Source of the DNA: Thiemannella venezuelensis
GTDB lineage: Bacteria > Actinomycetota > Actinomycetes > Streptosporangiales > Streptosporangiaceae
DNA: 64,000 nucleotides
Assembly: GCF_014203605.1 (NCBI RefSeq)
Contig: NZ_JACHJJ010000010.1
Span: 1-64,000 of the forward strand
Direction: 5' to 3'
How positions within the stretch are numbered: position 1 is the first letter of the stretch; each line of letters starts with the position of its first letter. Position numbers and translations under genes: made by a program. Positions 1-8,169 of the stretch are shown piece by piece. The notes beneath the pieces are model-generated. The model was not told the origin of the DNA, ran no database searches, and was given only the letters and a program-made list of their open reading frames with translations.

Positions 1-669
1 CCGCAGGGCGCGGAGCCGTCCACGGTCACGGTGTCCCGCGACGCGGCGGGCCGCTGGTTCGTGTCCCTCCTGGTGGAGGAGACGATCCGCCCGCTCGACC
101 CGGCGAAACAGTCGGTGGGGGTGGATGCGGGGATCACATCCTTGGTCACCCTGTCGACCGGGGAGAAGGTGACCAACCCGAAGCATGAGCGGGCCGACCG
201 GCGCCGCCTGGCCAAGGCCCAGCGCACCCTCGCCCGCAAGGCGAAGGGGTCGAACAACCGGGCCAGGGCCCGGCTGAAGGTCGCGAAGGTCTACGCGCGG
301 ATCACCGACCGGCGCCGGGACTTCCTGCACAAGCTCACCACTCGTCTCGTCCGTGACAACCAAACGGTCGTGATCGAGGACCTCACCGTCCGCAACATGG
401 TGAAGAACCACGCGCTGGCGCGCGCCGTCTCCGATGCCTCCTGGCGAGAGTTGCGCTCGATGCTGGAGTACAAGACGGCCTGGTACGGGCGGGAACTGGT
501 CGTGATCGACCGCTGGTTCCCCTCCTCCACGCTGTGCTCGGCCTGCGGCGCACTGCAAGACAGGATGCCGTTGAACCTCCGGACGTGGGAGTGTGCCTGC
601 GGCGCGGTTCACGACCGGGACGTCAACGCCGCGAAGAACATCCTCGCCGCCGGGCTGGCGGAGAGGTGA
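1..669 (+). CDS. tnpB: TnpB-type RNA-guided nuclease of an IS200/IS605-family element (5' end outside window)
   Basis: C-terminal part of a TnpB/IS1341-type protein. The frame is already open at base 1, so the GTG at 31 is not the true start and about 220 residues are visible. The three RuvC acidic residues can be seen: Asp in VGVDAGI (codon 124-126), Glu in VIEDLTV (376-378) and Asp in HDRDVNAAKN (619-621). The zinc-finger cysteines CSAC and CAC lie between the last two. TnpB proteins are nucleases guided by an RNA made from the element's right end, which follows directly here. No TnpA tyrosine transposase is visible; it could lie upstream or be absent. The visible part has no frameshift, so the protein could be active. 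Confidence 0.9.
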   Translation, partial: PQGAEPSTVTVSRDAAGRWFVSLLVEETIRPLDPAKQSVGVDAGITSLVTLSTGEKVTNPKHERADRRRLAKAQRTLARKAKGSNNRARARLKVAKVYARITDRRRDFLHKLTTRLVRDNQTVVIEDLTVRNMVKNHALARAVSDASWRELRSMLEYKTAWYGRELVVIDRWFPSSTLCSACGALQDRMPLNLRTWECACGAVHDRDVNAAKNILAAGLAER

Positions 670-792
670 AACGCCTGTGGAGCCGGTGTAAGACCTCAAG
701 GGCGAAAGCCCGGCGGGCAACTGGCGGTGAAGCAGGAAACCCGACCCGTGAGGGTTGGAATCCCCCGGCTTCAGCCGTGGGGAGGAAGTCAA
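670..792 (+). ncRNA. Putative omega/re-RNA scaffold and right end of the TnpB element
   Basis: Non-coding tail directly after tnpB. It contains a GGGC-GAAA-GCCC tetraloop hairpin (700-711) and a terminal hairpin CCCC-CGGC-TTCA-GCCG-T-GGGG (762-782), followed by GGAGGAAGTCAA. This is the usual shape of IS605-type right ends, and TCAA (789-792) is a typical cleavage end. In characterised TnpB systems the guide RNA scaffold ends at this boundary and the next bases of host DNA (from 793) form the guide. The 5' limit of the RNA, probably inside tnpB, cannot be read from sequence. Confidence 0.6.
762..782 (+). repeat. Subterminal hairpin of the IS right end
   Basis: Imperfect palindrome with an 8-bp stem (CCCCCGGC/GCCGGGGG-like, one bulged T) and a TTCA loop, 7 bases before the end GTCAA. 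Hairpins like this are recognised as single-stranded DNA by IS200/IS605 TnpA transposases. Confidence 0.65.
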
Positions 793-1406
793 CCCTCCAG
801 CCTCCGCACGAGGTGCGCCCGGGCGGCGGCGTCGCCCGGGCCGCCGCGCTCGGCGAGCCGCTCGGCGGCGTACCGCCGGTGCTCGGCGTCGACGTTGCCG
901 CCGTACTTGAACTTGCCGTCGACCTTCTGGACCGTCAGCCGCAGCCCGCGGATCCCGGCGAAGCGCCGCTCGTGCTCGACGGGGTCGGCCAGCGCGCCCT
1001 CCGGCTCCAGCCGGCCGATCTGCGCCCGGAGGATCTCCGCCTTGCCCTCGGCGTCGGTGACGATCTCGGCACGGCAGACGAGCTGGACGGCCGCGTAGTA
1101 GGTGGTCGGGACGCCCAGCCGCGGATCGCCCTCGCCGGGCAGGACCTTCCACGAGCCCGGGACGTAGGCCCAGTCGCCCGCGACCGACAGCAGCACGGCC
1201 GGGTTCTCCTCGATGGCGGCCCAGATCGGGTTGGGCCGGGCCAGGTGGAGCAGGACCGTGCGGTCGCCCGCGAGCAGGAACTGGGTGGGGACCACGACCG
1301 GGACCTCGCGGTCCCGGCCGGCGGCGATCAGATGGCCGAACTCGTTGGCCCGGACGAAGGCCAGTGCCTCGTCCTCGGTCGCGGCGTCCCATGGATGAAT
1401 CAACAT
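789..1406 (-). CDS. PaiB-like FMN-binding split-barrel protein, 3' end rewritten by the TnpB insertion
   Basis: 205 residues beginning MLIHPWDAATEDEA. The N-terminal pattern FVRANEFGHLIA, the central VPTQFLL and ARPNPIW, and the later GVPTTYYAAVQ fit the PaiB/FMN-binding negative regulator family, a flavin-fold split barrel. I chose the ATG at 1406 because conservation begins there; the open frame runs upstream to 1661 but that part is shadow sequence. There is no clear Shine-Dalgarno, and TATACC lies 10-15 bases upstream, so a leaderless transcript is possible. The stop codon TGA (789-791) and the last base of the final codon belong to the TnpB element's right end, so the native C-terminus was replaced. 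Binding of FMN or F420 and the regulatory role are family inference. Confidence 0.75.
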   Translation of the reverse strand: MLIHPWDAATEDEALAFVRANEFGHLIAAGRDREVPVVVPTQFLLAGDRTVLLHLARPNPIWAAIEENPAVLLSVAGDWAYVPGSWKVLPGEGDPRLGVPTTYYAAVQLVCRAEIVTDAEGKAEILRAQIGRLEPEGALADPVEHERRFAGIRGLRLTVQKVDGKFKYGGNVDAEHRRYAAERLAERGGPGDAAARAHLVRRLEG

Positions 1407-1456
1407 ACGGTAAAGGGTATAGCCATCCAGAAAAGGTGATCGACGCGGCCATGGCA

Positions 1457-1499
1457 CGGCCCCCGTGCGGGCCGGAGAGCGGCGGCCGTACGGGGGCCG
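1457..1499. terminator. Hairpin after the glycosyltransferase gene
   Basis: Perfect 10-bp inverted repeat CGGCCCCCGT (1457-1466) / ACGGGGGCCG (1490-1499) in the short gap after the leftward glycosyltransferase gene. There is no T-run, as is common in high-GC actinomycete terminators. Confidence 0.5.
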
Positions 1500-1521
1500 G
1501 GCGGAGAGGAACGGCGGCGGG

Positions 1522-2679
1522 TCAGCGCTGGGCGGCGAGGGCGTCCTCGTAGACGCGGACGAGCTCCTGGCTGATCCGCTCCCAGGAGTAGCGGGACCGG
1601 ACGCGGTCGGCCGCCGCGAAGCCCAGCGCCGTGCGCCGGGTGGGGTCGGCGAGCAGCTCACGGGCGAGCCGGGCGGTCTGCGCGGGGCGGTCCGGCGCGA
1701 CCAGCAGGCCGGTGACCCCGTCCACGACGGAGTCCAGGTGGGCGCCCACCGCCGAGGCGATGACCGGAACGCCGCAGGCCATGGCCTCCAGCGCGACGAC
1801 GCCCCCGGCGGCCTCGCGGGGCAGCGAGATCACCACGTCGGAGCTGCGGATCAGCTTGGGCATCGAGGCGTGCGGGACCTGCCCCAGGAAGGTGACGCGG
1901 TCGTCGACCCCGAGCTCCTTGGCCAGCAGCCGGGCACGATAGGCGTCGGGGTCGTGCTCCAGGTCCGCCGCGGCGGGACCGCCCGCGACGAGCAGTTCCG
2001 CCTCCGGGATGGCGCTCAGCGCCCGGATCGCGGTCCGCACGCCCCTGGCGTCGGAGAGCGGTCCGGCGTGCAGCAGCCGCGGCCGGGTGCCGCGCGGCGC
2101 GACCGGTCCCTGCCGCCGGAAACGCTCGACGTCCACGCCGCAGGGCACCACGGCGATGTTGCGGCGCGGCACGCCCAGCCGGATGAGCTCCGACTCCTCG
2201 TCCCCGCAGCCGGCGATCACCGCGCTGGCCCGGCGGCCGAGCGCGCGCTGCAGCCGGATCCTCCTGTCGTCGCCGGCGCTCTCGCCCTGCCGGGTGAAGG
2301 TCTGGGTGACCGGCACGTGCAGGCCGCTCGCGCCCGCGATGGCGGCCAGGCCGCCGGTCCAGGAGTGGGCGTGGATGACGTCCGGCCGGTCCTGCCCCCA
2401 GCGGCGCATCAGTTCGCCGCCCAGGTCCGGAAGATAGGGCAGCACGCCGTCCTCGGGCAGGTCCCGGGCCGGCCCCGCGGACAGGTGCTCCATGGTGACG
2501 CCGTGGGCCACGCGGACGCGCGCCTTGCCGCAGTCGGAACCCCGGCGCGTGTAGATGGTGACCTTGTGCTCCCTGCCCAGCTCGCGGGCGACCGCCAGGA
2601 TCTGGGCTCGCTGCGCGGAGAGACCGGACTGGTCCTGGGTGGCGGACAGAGCGTCGGAAGAGACAAATGCAATATTCAC
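1522..2679 (-). CDS. GT-B fold glycosyltransferase (group 1 / GT4-like)
   Basis: 385 residues. The N-terminal Rossmann half begins NIAFVSSDALSA and carries DVIHAHSW, typical of the acceptor half of GT4 enzymes. The C-terminal half has the E-x7-E-type donor-site region around ALEAMACGVPVIAS, with GVTGLLV following. GTG at 2679 is chosen because AGAGGTG precedes it and the fold begins at once. Such enzymes transfer a sugar from a nucleotide-sugar to a glycan, lipid or small molecule; no substrate can be named. The gene is alone on its strand between hairpin 1457-1499 and a SigB-like promoter at 2766-2792. It therefore looks like a stress-regulon gene next to the regulators that follow. Confidence 0.85.
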   Translation of the reverse strand: MNIAFVSSDALSATQDQSGLSAQRAQILAVARELGREHKVTIYTRRGSDCGKARVRVAHGVTMEHLSAGPARDLPEDGVLPYLPDLGGELMRRWGQDRPDVIHAHSWTGGLAAIAGASGLHVPVTQTFTRQGESAGDDRRIRLQRALGRRASAVIAGCGDEESELIRLGVPRRNIAVVPCGVDVERFRRQGPVAPRGTRPRLLHAGPLSDARGVRTAIRALSAIPEAELLVAGGPAAADLEHDPDAYRARLLAKELGVDDRVTFLGQVPHASMPKLIRSSDVVISLPREAAGGVVALEAMACGVPVIASAVGAHLDSVVDGVTGLLVAPDRPAQTARLARELLADPTRRTALGFAAADRVRSRYSWERISQELVRVYEDALAAQR

Positions 2680-2765
2680 GGCACACCTCTGGGGGAGATA
2701 GGCATGGAAAGCCTGGACTTCCAGGGGTGCCTGCGTCTTAGGCACTCATCTGTATGCCTGAAACC

Positions 2766-2792
2766 ATACCCGGATCGTTGCCGCGCGCAAAC
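2766..2792 (-). promoter_or_regulatory. SigB/SigF-type stress promoter of the glycosyltransferase gene
   Basis: Read on the minus strand: GTTTGC (-35), 15 bases, GGGTAT (-10). This matches the GTTT-N-GGGTAT promoters recognised by group 3 SigB/SigF factors in Streptomyces and mycobacteria. It lies about 87 bases upstream of the GTG at 2679, and a SigB/F-type gene is encoded at 7274. Confidence 0.65.
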
Positions 2793-2793
2793 C

Positions 2794-3744
2794 TCAGTAT
2801 TTCCGACTCTGTCGTAATTCTTCCGCGCGGGCACTCGGCACGTGGAGCTGGACCGCGCACCCGCCCCCGTCATGGTGGATGTCCAGCCGGTCGCAGAGCT
2901 GCCGGGCGATCCAGAGCCCGTCGCCCGGCCCGGAGCTGGGGCTCGGCGGGACGAAGCCGGCGAGCGGATCGGTCAGGCCGCCCTCCGGGCGGTGGATCTG
3001 GCAGGTGATCGCGCCGAACCTCTCCCACAGGTGCGCCGTGACCGGAGGGTCCAGGTGCGCGGCGACCTCGTTGACGGCCACCGCCAGCAGGGTCGCCCGA
3101 TCACGGCTCAGCCCGAAGAAGGACGCCTGGTCGGAGACGAAGGAACGCAGCGCCTGCAGGCTCTCCGCGCGCAGGGAGACCGCCTCCACCGGCGGCTCCG
3201 GCAGGGGTACGGCGTCGCACTCCCGGACGAAGTCCACCGGGTCGGTGTACTCCGGGCAGGGCAGCGCCGAGCCGTCCTCCAGCAGCACGGGATGCGTACG
3301 CCGGGCGGACGCCGTCACATGGGGCCCCAGGACCCGCGTGTCGTACGGGCAGACCATCCAGAGGTTGGTCTCCTGCAGCAGCAGGTTCAGGATCGACTCC
3401 ATGCGGTTCCAGGCCCGGATGTCGCGGGGGGAGCGGCCGAGCCACATCGGCTCGGCTATCACCCGGACGTGCCCGCCGTACGGCGCCTCGGGACCGCGCC
3501 GGCGCCAGTAGCGGTGGAAGGCCGTGGTGCGCTGCACCGGCCGGCGGCCCAGGAACGCGGTCTCCGCGTAGTCGACCCGCCTGCCGTCGCGCCCCAGGGC
3601 GTCGCTGAGGAGCTCGAGGTTGGCCGAGGTGGTCGCGACCAGCACCGGATCGCCCTTGGCCAGCCCGTCGGAGATGAAAGGCAGCGCCATCGCCAGGAAC
3701 CGCTCGTCGGAGTCGTAGACCGCCGCTTGGTGGATGGAAGTCAT
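2794..3744 (-). CDS. MEDS-domain sensor with C-terminal anti-sigma (HATPase) domain
   Basis: 316 residues in two parts. Residues about 1-165 look like a MEDS domain (DcmR-type sensory): HQAAVYDSDERFLAMALPFI, ending with WMVCPYDTR. This is linked to an RsbW-like ATPase/kinase domain: about 200-315, with AVNEVAAH as N-box and SGPGDGLWIARQLCD as G-box. In this family the kinase part binds an anti-sigma antagonist or a sigma factor and the MEDS part senses a small ligand. The N-box Asn is present, so ATP binding is expected. ATG 3744 has GGGAG 4 bases upstream. It is transcribed from the same strand as the phosphatase gene at 3878, 133 bases away. Confidence 0.8.
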   Translation of the reverse strand: MTSIHQAAVYDSDERFLAMALPFISDGLAKGDPVLVATTSANLELLSDALGRDGRRVDYAETAFLGRRPVQRTTAFHRYWRRRGPEAPYGGHVRVIAEPMWLGRSPRDIRAWNRMESILNLLLQETNLWMVCPYDTRVLGPHVTASARRTHPVLLEDGSALPCPEYTDPVDFVRECDAVPLPEPPVEAVSLRAESLQALRSFVSDQASFFGLSRDRATLLAVAVNEVAAHLDPPVTAHLWERFGAITCQIHRPEGGLTDPLAGFVPPSPSSGPGDGLWIARQLCDRLDIHHDGGGCAVQLHVPSARAEELRQSRKY

Positions 3745-3877
3745 CGCGCTCCCGTCAGGCGCGGGCCGGGGTGCCGGATCCCGGCCGGTGATCTCGTCGT
3801 CCCGCCTGCACTGCCTCGTCTCCGCGTTCCTCGCCCCGGGCGCGTGCCGGGCGATGAAACGCTAAGTTATACGATCC

Positions 3878-5737
3878 TCACACAACGCGCAGGGCAAGTA
3901 TCACGATCTCGTCCCACACTCTTCCGCCGGAGAACGCGTGCCGGTCGTCCTCGACCGCCTTGACGACGGTGGCCGGAGCCTGCGAGACGCACCGCGCCAG
4001 GACGTCGGCCAGCCGGCCCTCGCCGTACGCCTCGCCCTGCTCGTTGCGCGAGGTCACCAGTCCGTCGGAGTAGAAGAGCAGCGTCTGGCCGGAGGCCATC
4101 GTGATCTCCTCGCCGAACGTCTCCCCGTCGGGGGAGATGCCCAGCGGTACTCCGCCCCCGGCGGTGAAGCGCACCGTGCCGTCGGGCTGGAGCAGCGCCG
4201 CGGGGTGGTGGCCCGCGCTGGCCATCCTGATCCGCCGCCCCTTGACGAACCCGGCGACGGCCATCACGAACATGCCGGTGCGCTGGGCGGCCAGGGCCTG
4301 GTTGAGCTTGCGCAGGGCCTCTCCGGGATCCCCCTCCCAGACGCTGAGCACGCGCAGCCCGTTGCGGACCAGGGCGCTGACGGAGGCGGCCTCCTCGCCC
4401 CTGCCCGCGGCCCCGCCGAGCGCGAAACCCCACCCGCCCGTGACCGGGAAGACGTCGTAGAACTCGGCGCCGACCGGGCTGGAGCCCGCGTGGTAGATGG
4501 CCGCCGCCTCGAACCCGGGGATGTCGGGCAGGGCGCGCGGCACCACGCTGGTACGGAGCGCGTCGGCGGCCTGGGAGCTGTCCTGGAAGCTGCGCCGGGC
4601 CCGCAGCGCCAGCCCGAGGTGGGCGCCGATCTCCTCCATCAGGCCCAGATCGGCCAGGGTCAACGGCTCGCGGTCGCGCGACCGCAGCAGGGTCAGGGAG
4701 CCCGCGGGGCCGCCCTCCCCCTCGATCGGCACGCACAGCACGGAGGCGGCGCCCATCACCCGCAGCAGCGGGGGCCCGTCGGGGACGCGGCCGAGCAGCG
4801 TCTCGTCCTCCAGCATCTCGTGGACCACACCGGAGCTGCCCGTCAGCACGTGGGCGACGAGCGGCGCGGACAGCGGGCCGAGGTTCTCCACCAGGCGGAC
4901 CAGCTCGCCCACCGGCTTGTCCGCGGGACCGATCACGCAGGCCCGCCGGGGTGTCCCGTCGCGGACCACGTCGGCGATCACCCAGTCGGCGAGCTCGGAC
5001 GCCAGCAGCCGCGAGGCCCGGGTGACGGTCACCGGCTGGTGCAGGCTGTCCTCGTCCAGCAGCAGGCGGGTCATCCGGGACAGCAGCTCCTGGCGGCGCG
5101 CGGCGGCGAGGAGCAGGGCGGCGTCGGAGCGGTCGACCGGCCCCGTGGGACCCTCGGTGACCTGCGCCTCCACCGGCAGGATCAGGACCGCGGTCATCTC
5201 GTGCGGTTCGCCCGGCATGGTCAGCCGGGTCAGGGCCAGTTGCACGGTGTGCGCGCGCCCCTGGTGGGCCAGGCGGGTCTGGAAGGTCACCGTCCGGCCG
5301 CCCTGCTGCACGGAGGTGAGATGGGAGCGGAACGCCGCCCGCCGGGAGACGTCGACGAACAGCGCGAACGAACGGCCGATCAGATATCCCGCCGGGCTGC
5401 CCAGCATCCGGGAGGTCTCCGCGCTGATCCGCCGGACCGTCCCCGAGCCGTCCAGCACCGCCACCGGGACCGGGAACGTCTTGAACACCTGCCGCAGCAG
5501 TTTCAGCTCCCGCTGCGAACCGCTCTCCCGCCCGCCCGAGCGCCTGGGCGTCCGGCGCAGCTCGTGCAGGGCGGAGTCCAGCAGCTCGCGGGCGGTGTCC
5601 AGCTCCGCGAGGGCCGCGTCGAGTGTGGAGCGCGGGTCCGCGGGGTAGGCGGAGCGCGTCTCGCGCAGCGAGGAGACCCTGGCGGCCAGCGCACTCAGCG
5701 CCTGTTCCAGGGCCGGAAGGCCAAGGGCTTCGGTCAA
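3878..5737 (-). CDS. PAS-GAF-PP2C (SpoIIE/RsbU-type) serine phosphatase
   Basis: 619 residues. A short coiled N-terminus is followed by a PAS domain (about 85-195, VPVAVLDGSGTVRRI), a GAF-like domain (about 225-395) and a C-terminal SpoIIE phosphatase (about 405-619, with GFALGGAAGRGEEAA, ASAGHHPAAL and LLFYSDGLV). RsbU-type phosphatases dephosphorylate STAS-domain antagonists, which releases a stress sigma factor. Such a STAS protein is encoded at 6699. The first phosphatase aspartate site reads FALGGAAGRGEEA, where active enzymes usually have a metal-binding D (GDVxGxG); the absence of D here could weaken activity. Start is TTG 5737 with GAGG 7 bases upstream. Confidence 0.85.
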   Translation of the reverse strand: MTEALGLPALEQALSALAARVSSLRETRSAYPADPRSTLDAALAELDTARELLDSALHELRRTPRRSGGRESGSQRELKLLRQVFKTFPVPVAVLDGSGTVRRISAETSRMLGSPAGYLIGRSFALFVDVSRRAAFRSHLTSVQQGGRTVTFQTRLAHQGRAHTVQLALTRLTMPGEPHEMTAVLILPVEAQVTEGPTGPVDRSDAALLLAAARRQELLSRMTRLLLDEDSLHQPVTVTRASRLLASELADWVIADVVRDGTPRRACVIGPADKPVGELVRLVENLGPLSAPLVAHVLTGSSGVVHEMLEDETLLGRVPDGPPLLRVMGAASVLCVPIEGEGGPAGSLTLLRSRDREPLTLADLGLMEEIGAHLGLALRARRSFQDSSQAADALRTSVVPRALPDIPGFEAAAIYHAGSSPVGAEFYDVFPVTGGWGFALGGAAGRGEEAASVSALVRNGLRVLSVWEGDPGEALRKLNQALAAQRTGMFVMAVAGFVKGRRIRMASAGHHPAALLQPDGTVRFTAGGGVPLGISPDGETFGEEITMASGQTLLFYSDGLVTSRNEQGEAYGEGRLADVLARCVSQAPATVVKAVEDDRHAFSGGRVWDEIVILALRVV

Positions 5738-5862
5738 TGCTCGTCCTCGTCGCCGGCCGGGAGGGACTGGTCCCGTCGTAGACGCTACGCCACCCGGTGA
5801 AGCTTATCGATGTGCGGTCAGATAGTGATTAAGTTATCCATACGGGGAAGGGATCGCATGAC

Positions 5863-6579
5863 ATGGATATGGTGACGCCCGTTCTCGCCCGTGACCTCGC
5901 GGCCCTCGGCAGGGTCAGCGAGGAGACGTCGAGCGAGAGCGTACTGCGCGGGCTCACCGCCACCCTCGCCGGCGGCGTCCCCGGCTGCGCCGGCGGTACC
6001 GCCGAGCTCTGGCAGCAGGAACGGCTGGTGGTCTCCGCCTCGCACAGCGAGCTCGTCGTCCTCGTCGACAGCGAGAGCGAGCTCGGCGAAGGCCCCTCGG
6101 CGGAGGCCCGGGTCAGCGGCGGCCACGTGATCCTCCCGGACGTGCTGCGGGACCTGCGCTGGCCGGACTACGCGGCCATGGCGGTCCGCTGCGGGGTCCG
6201 CTCGGTCCTGGCGGTACCGATCACGGTCGAGCGCGCGGTCCTGGTCCTCGGCCTGTACGGCGTGCGCCCCGGCGTCTTCGCCGCCCGGGAGGTGCCCTCG
6301 CTGGCCGGCATGCTGGCCGAGCAGGTGACCGTGGCCCTGGAGAACATGTGGGACTACGACGAGGTGCGGACCGACGCGGCCCAGATGCAGGAGGCGCTGG
6401 CCGGCCGGGCCGTCATCGACCAGGCCAAGGGCATCATCATGAAGTCCAGCGGATGCTCCGCTGAGGCCGCCTTCGACGAGCTGCGCCGGATCTCCCAGCA
6501 CCACCAGGTGAAGGTGGCCGACCTGGCCAGGCTCCTGGTCGACGAGCACCAGCGCAACCAGGCCGGGAAGCGGGGCTGA
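5863..6579 (+). CDS. GAF-ANTAR domain RNA-binding antiterminator-like protein
   Basis: 238 residues. The GAF domain (about 5-155) is followed by an ANTAR domain (about 165-225: RAVIDQAKGIIM, CSAEAAFDELRRIS, KVADLARLL), the three-helix RNA-binding module of transcription antiterminators. Actinomycete GAF-ANTAR proteins are usually soluble and orphan of a histidine kinase. A GAF ligand or partner would control ANTAR binding to dual hairpins in target mRNAs. GGGAAGGGA lies 9 bases before ATG 5863. It is divergent from the phosphatase gene and convergent with the STAS gene, so it is a single-gene unit ending at hairpin 6626-6657. Confidence 0.9.
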   Translation: MDMVTPVLARDLAALGRVSEETSSESVLRGLTATLAGGVPGCAGGTAELWQQERLVVSASHSELVVLVDSESELGEGPSAEARVSGGHVILPDVLRDLRWPDYAAMAVRCGVRSVLAVPITVERAVLVLGLYGVRPGVFAAREVPSLAGMLAEQVTVALENMWDYDEVRTDAAQMQEALAGRAVIDQAKGIIMKSSGCSAEAAFDELRRISQHHQVKVADLARLLVDEHQRNQAGKRG

Positions 6580-6625
6580 CCGGCCGCCCGGTGAGGGGGG
6601 AGACCGCTCTTCCGGGCCGGAGGGA

Positions 6626-6657
6626 CACCGGGCGCCGTGTGAAGAGGGCGCCCGGTG
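6626..6657. terminator. Bidirectional hairpin between GAF-ANTAR and STAS genes
   Basis: Perfect 11-bp stem CACCGGGCGCC / GGCGCCCGGTG with a 10-base loop, placed between two convergent genes. Confidence 0.6.
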
Positions 6658-6698
6658 AGGGGAGCGCCGTGTGAGGCGCGAAGAGCCCCCGCGCGGCG

Positions 6699-7103
6699 TC
6701 AGGCCGACCGGTCGAACGCGGCCAGGGCGTCGTCGACCGTGTCGTAGAGCGGCAGCCGCTGCGCCAGGCCGGTGATCCACATCACCCTGGTCTTGGCGTA
6801 CTCCACCCCGGTGAGGGCGAACCTGCCGCCCCCGGCCGTGCTGGCCTGCCACTGGTGGACGATGAGCCCGAGCGCCCGGGAGTCCATGAAGGTGACGCCG
6901 CTGAGGTCCAGGACCATGTCGGGACCGTGCTCGGCGGCCTCCGCCGCCAGGTAGTCGGCGAACTGGTCCCTGGTCGTGGCGTCGAGCAACCCCCTCACCC
7001 GGATCACGCTGACCCCGCCGGCCACCGCCGACTCCAGGGTCAGGGCAGCCGAGCCATCGCCGTTCTCCGACACCGTCACCCAGACCCTCCTCGCCGTCCG
7101 CAT
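6699..7103 (-). CDS. STAS-domain anti-sigma factor antagonist
   Basis: 134 residues, almost all one STAS domain. VSVIRVRGLLDATTRDQF leads to the phosphorylation loop VLDLSGVTFMDSRALGLIV, where the serine of DSRAL is the conserved site. In partner switching the unphosphorylated form binds an RsbW-like kinase and frees sigma; kinases phosphorylate it and PP2C phosphatases reverse this. All three partner types are encoded within 6 kb. I chose ATG 7103 (AAGG 6 bases upstream) over the open frame to 7289 because conservation begins near here. It is divergent from the sigma gene. Confidence 0.85.
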   Translation of the reverse strand: MRTARRVWVTVSENGDGSAALTLESAVAGGVSVIRVRGLLDATTRDQFADYLAAEAAEHGPDMVLDLSGVTFMDSRALGLIVHQWQASTAGGGRFALTGVEYAKTRVMWITGLAQRLPLYDTVDDALAAFDRSA

Positions 7104-7273
7104 AGCAACCTTACTGTTACCTGGCAGGGAGTAATACACCCGGAATCGGGGGAATACTCGATCCGAGGTCCAGCAGAGGGCCTCGCCTCGAAAAGTGGTC
7201 GAGGCGATGCCGTCTGCCCGGAAACTGCTCCGATGGCGCCGGCGCCGCCCGACAGTCATAGCAGGGAGCAGCG

Positions 7274-8050
7274 ATGTCTGTTCAGGCAATCGAACTCAAC
7301 GACATGACCGCCGAGGAACTCCTCGCCGAGATGGTCCTGCCTGAGGTCTCCGAATACCGCGCAGAGCGCCTGCGCGAGCGCATCGTCGAGATGCACCGCC
7401 CGCTGGCCATGGAGATCGCCCGTCGTTACCGCTACCGGGGCGAACCCCTGGAGGACCTCCTCCAGGCCGCGTACGTGGGCCTGATGAAGGCCATCAACGG
7501 CTACGACCCGACCCTCGGCCACGCCTTCCGCGGCTACGCCGTCGTCACCATGACCGGCGAGGTGAAGCGCCACTTCCGCGACCGCACCTGGGCCATCCGG
7601 GTGCCCCGCGTCTACCAGGAGCGCAGGGCCGAGCTGAACCGGCTGGTCTCCGACCTCAGCCAGGACCTCGGCCGCGCTCCGACGGTCGCGGAGCTCGCGG
7701 CGAAGATGAACATCACCGAAGAGGACGTCCTGCTCACCCTCGACGCCTCGGCCGCCTACAGCGCGCTCTCGCTCGACGCGCCGCTCGGCACCGACGACGA
7801 CGCGGCCGCGCTGGGCGACGTCATCCCCGACGAGGACGACACGCTGGCCGTACTGGTGGACCGGGAGGCGGTCAAGCCGCTGATCGACAAGCTCCCGTCC
7901 CGTGAGAAGAACATCCTCCTGCTACGTTTCTTCGGCAACATGACCCAGGCCGAGATCGCGGCCGAGTTCGGCATCTCCCAGATGCACGTCTCCCGCATCC
8001 TCCGCAAGGTGCTCGACCAGCTCCGCGAGGAGCTCGTCGCCGAATGCTGA
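7274..8050 (+). CDS. RNA polymerase sigma factor, SigB/SigF/SigG (group 3) type
   Basis: 258 residues with regions 2, 3 and 4. Region 2 contains LEDLLQAAYVGLMKAI and GHAFRGYAVVTMTGEVKRHFRD, the signature of the SigB/F stress family. Region 3 starts IRVPRVYQ, and region 4 holds the helix-turn-helix TQAEIAAEFGISQMHVSRILRK. GGGAG lies 6 bases before ATG 7274. These factors read GTTT-N-GGGTAT promoters, and one such promoter lies at 2766-2792. The RsbW-like protein just downstream (8170) is the natural anti-sigma candidate. Confidence 0.93.
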   Translation: MSVQAIELNDMTAEELLAEMVLPEVSEYRAERLRERIVEMHRPLAMEIARRYRYRGEPLEDLLQAAYVGLMKAINGYDPTLGHAFRGYAVVTMTGEVKRHFRDRTWAIRVPRVYQERRAELNRLVSDLSQDLGRAPTVAELAAKMNITEEDVLLTLDASAAYSALSLDAPLGTDDDAAALGDVIPDEDDTLAVLVDREAVKPLIDKLPSREKNILLLRFFGNMTQAEIAAEFGISQMHVSRILRKVLDQLREELVAEC

Positions 8051-8169
8051 ATACGCCGCCCGTTATGGGGCATCGGAGTCGGCGGAGTGCTAGGTGGCAT
8101 AGAGTGCGTTTCGATGAGCCCCGGGCGCTCAAGGCGGCGAGGCCGCGGGACAGGGGAGGCGGATCACGG

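Noticed and set aside
1415-1420. GGGTAT resembling a SigB -10 in front of the PaiB-like gene
   Set aside because: It is on the plus strand, has no GTTT at the right distance and no gene downstream on that strand.
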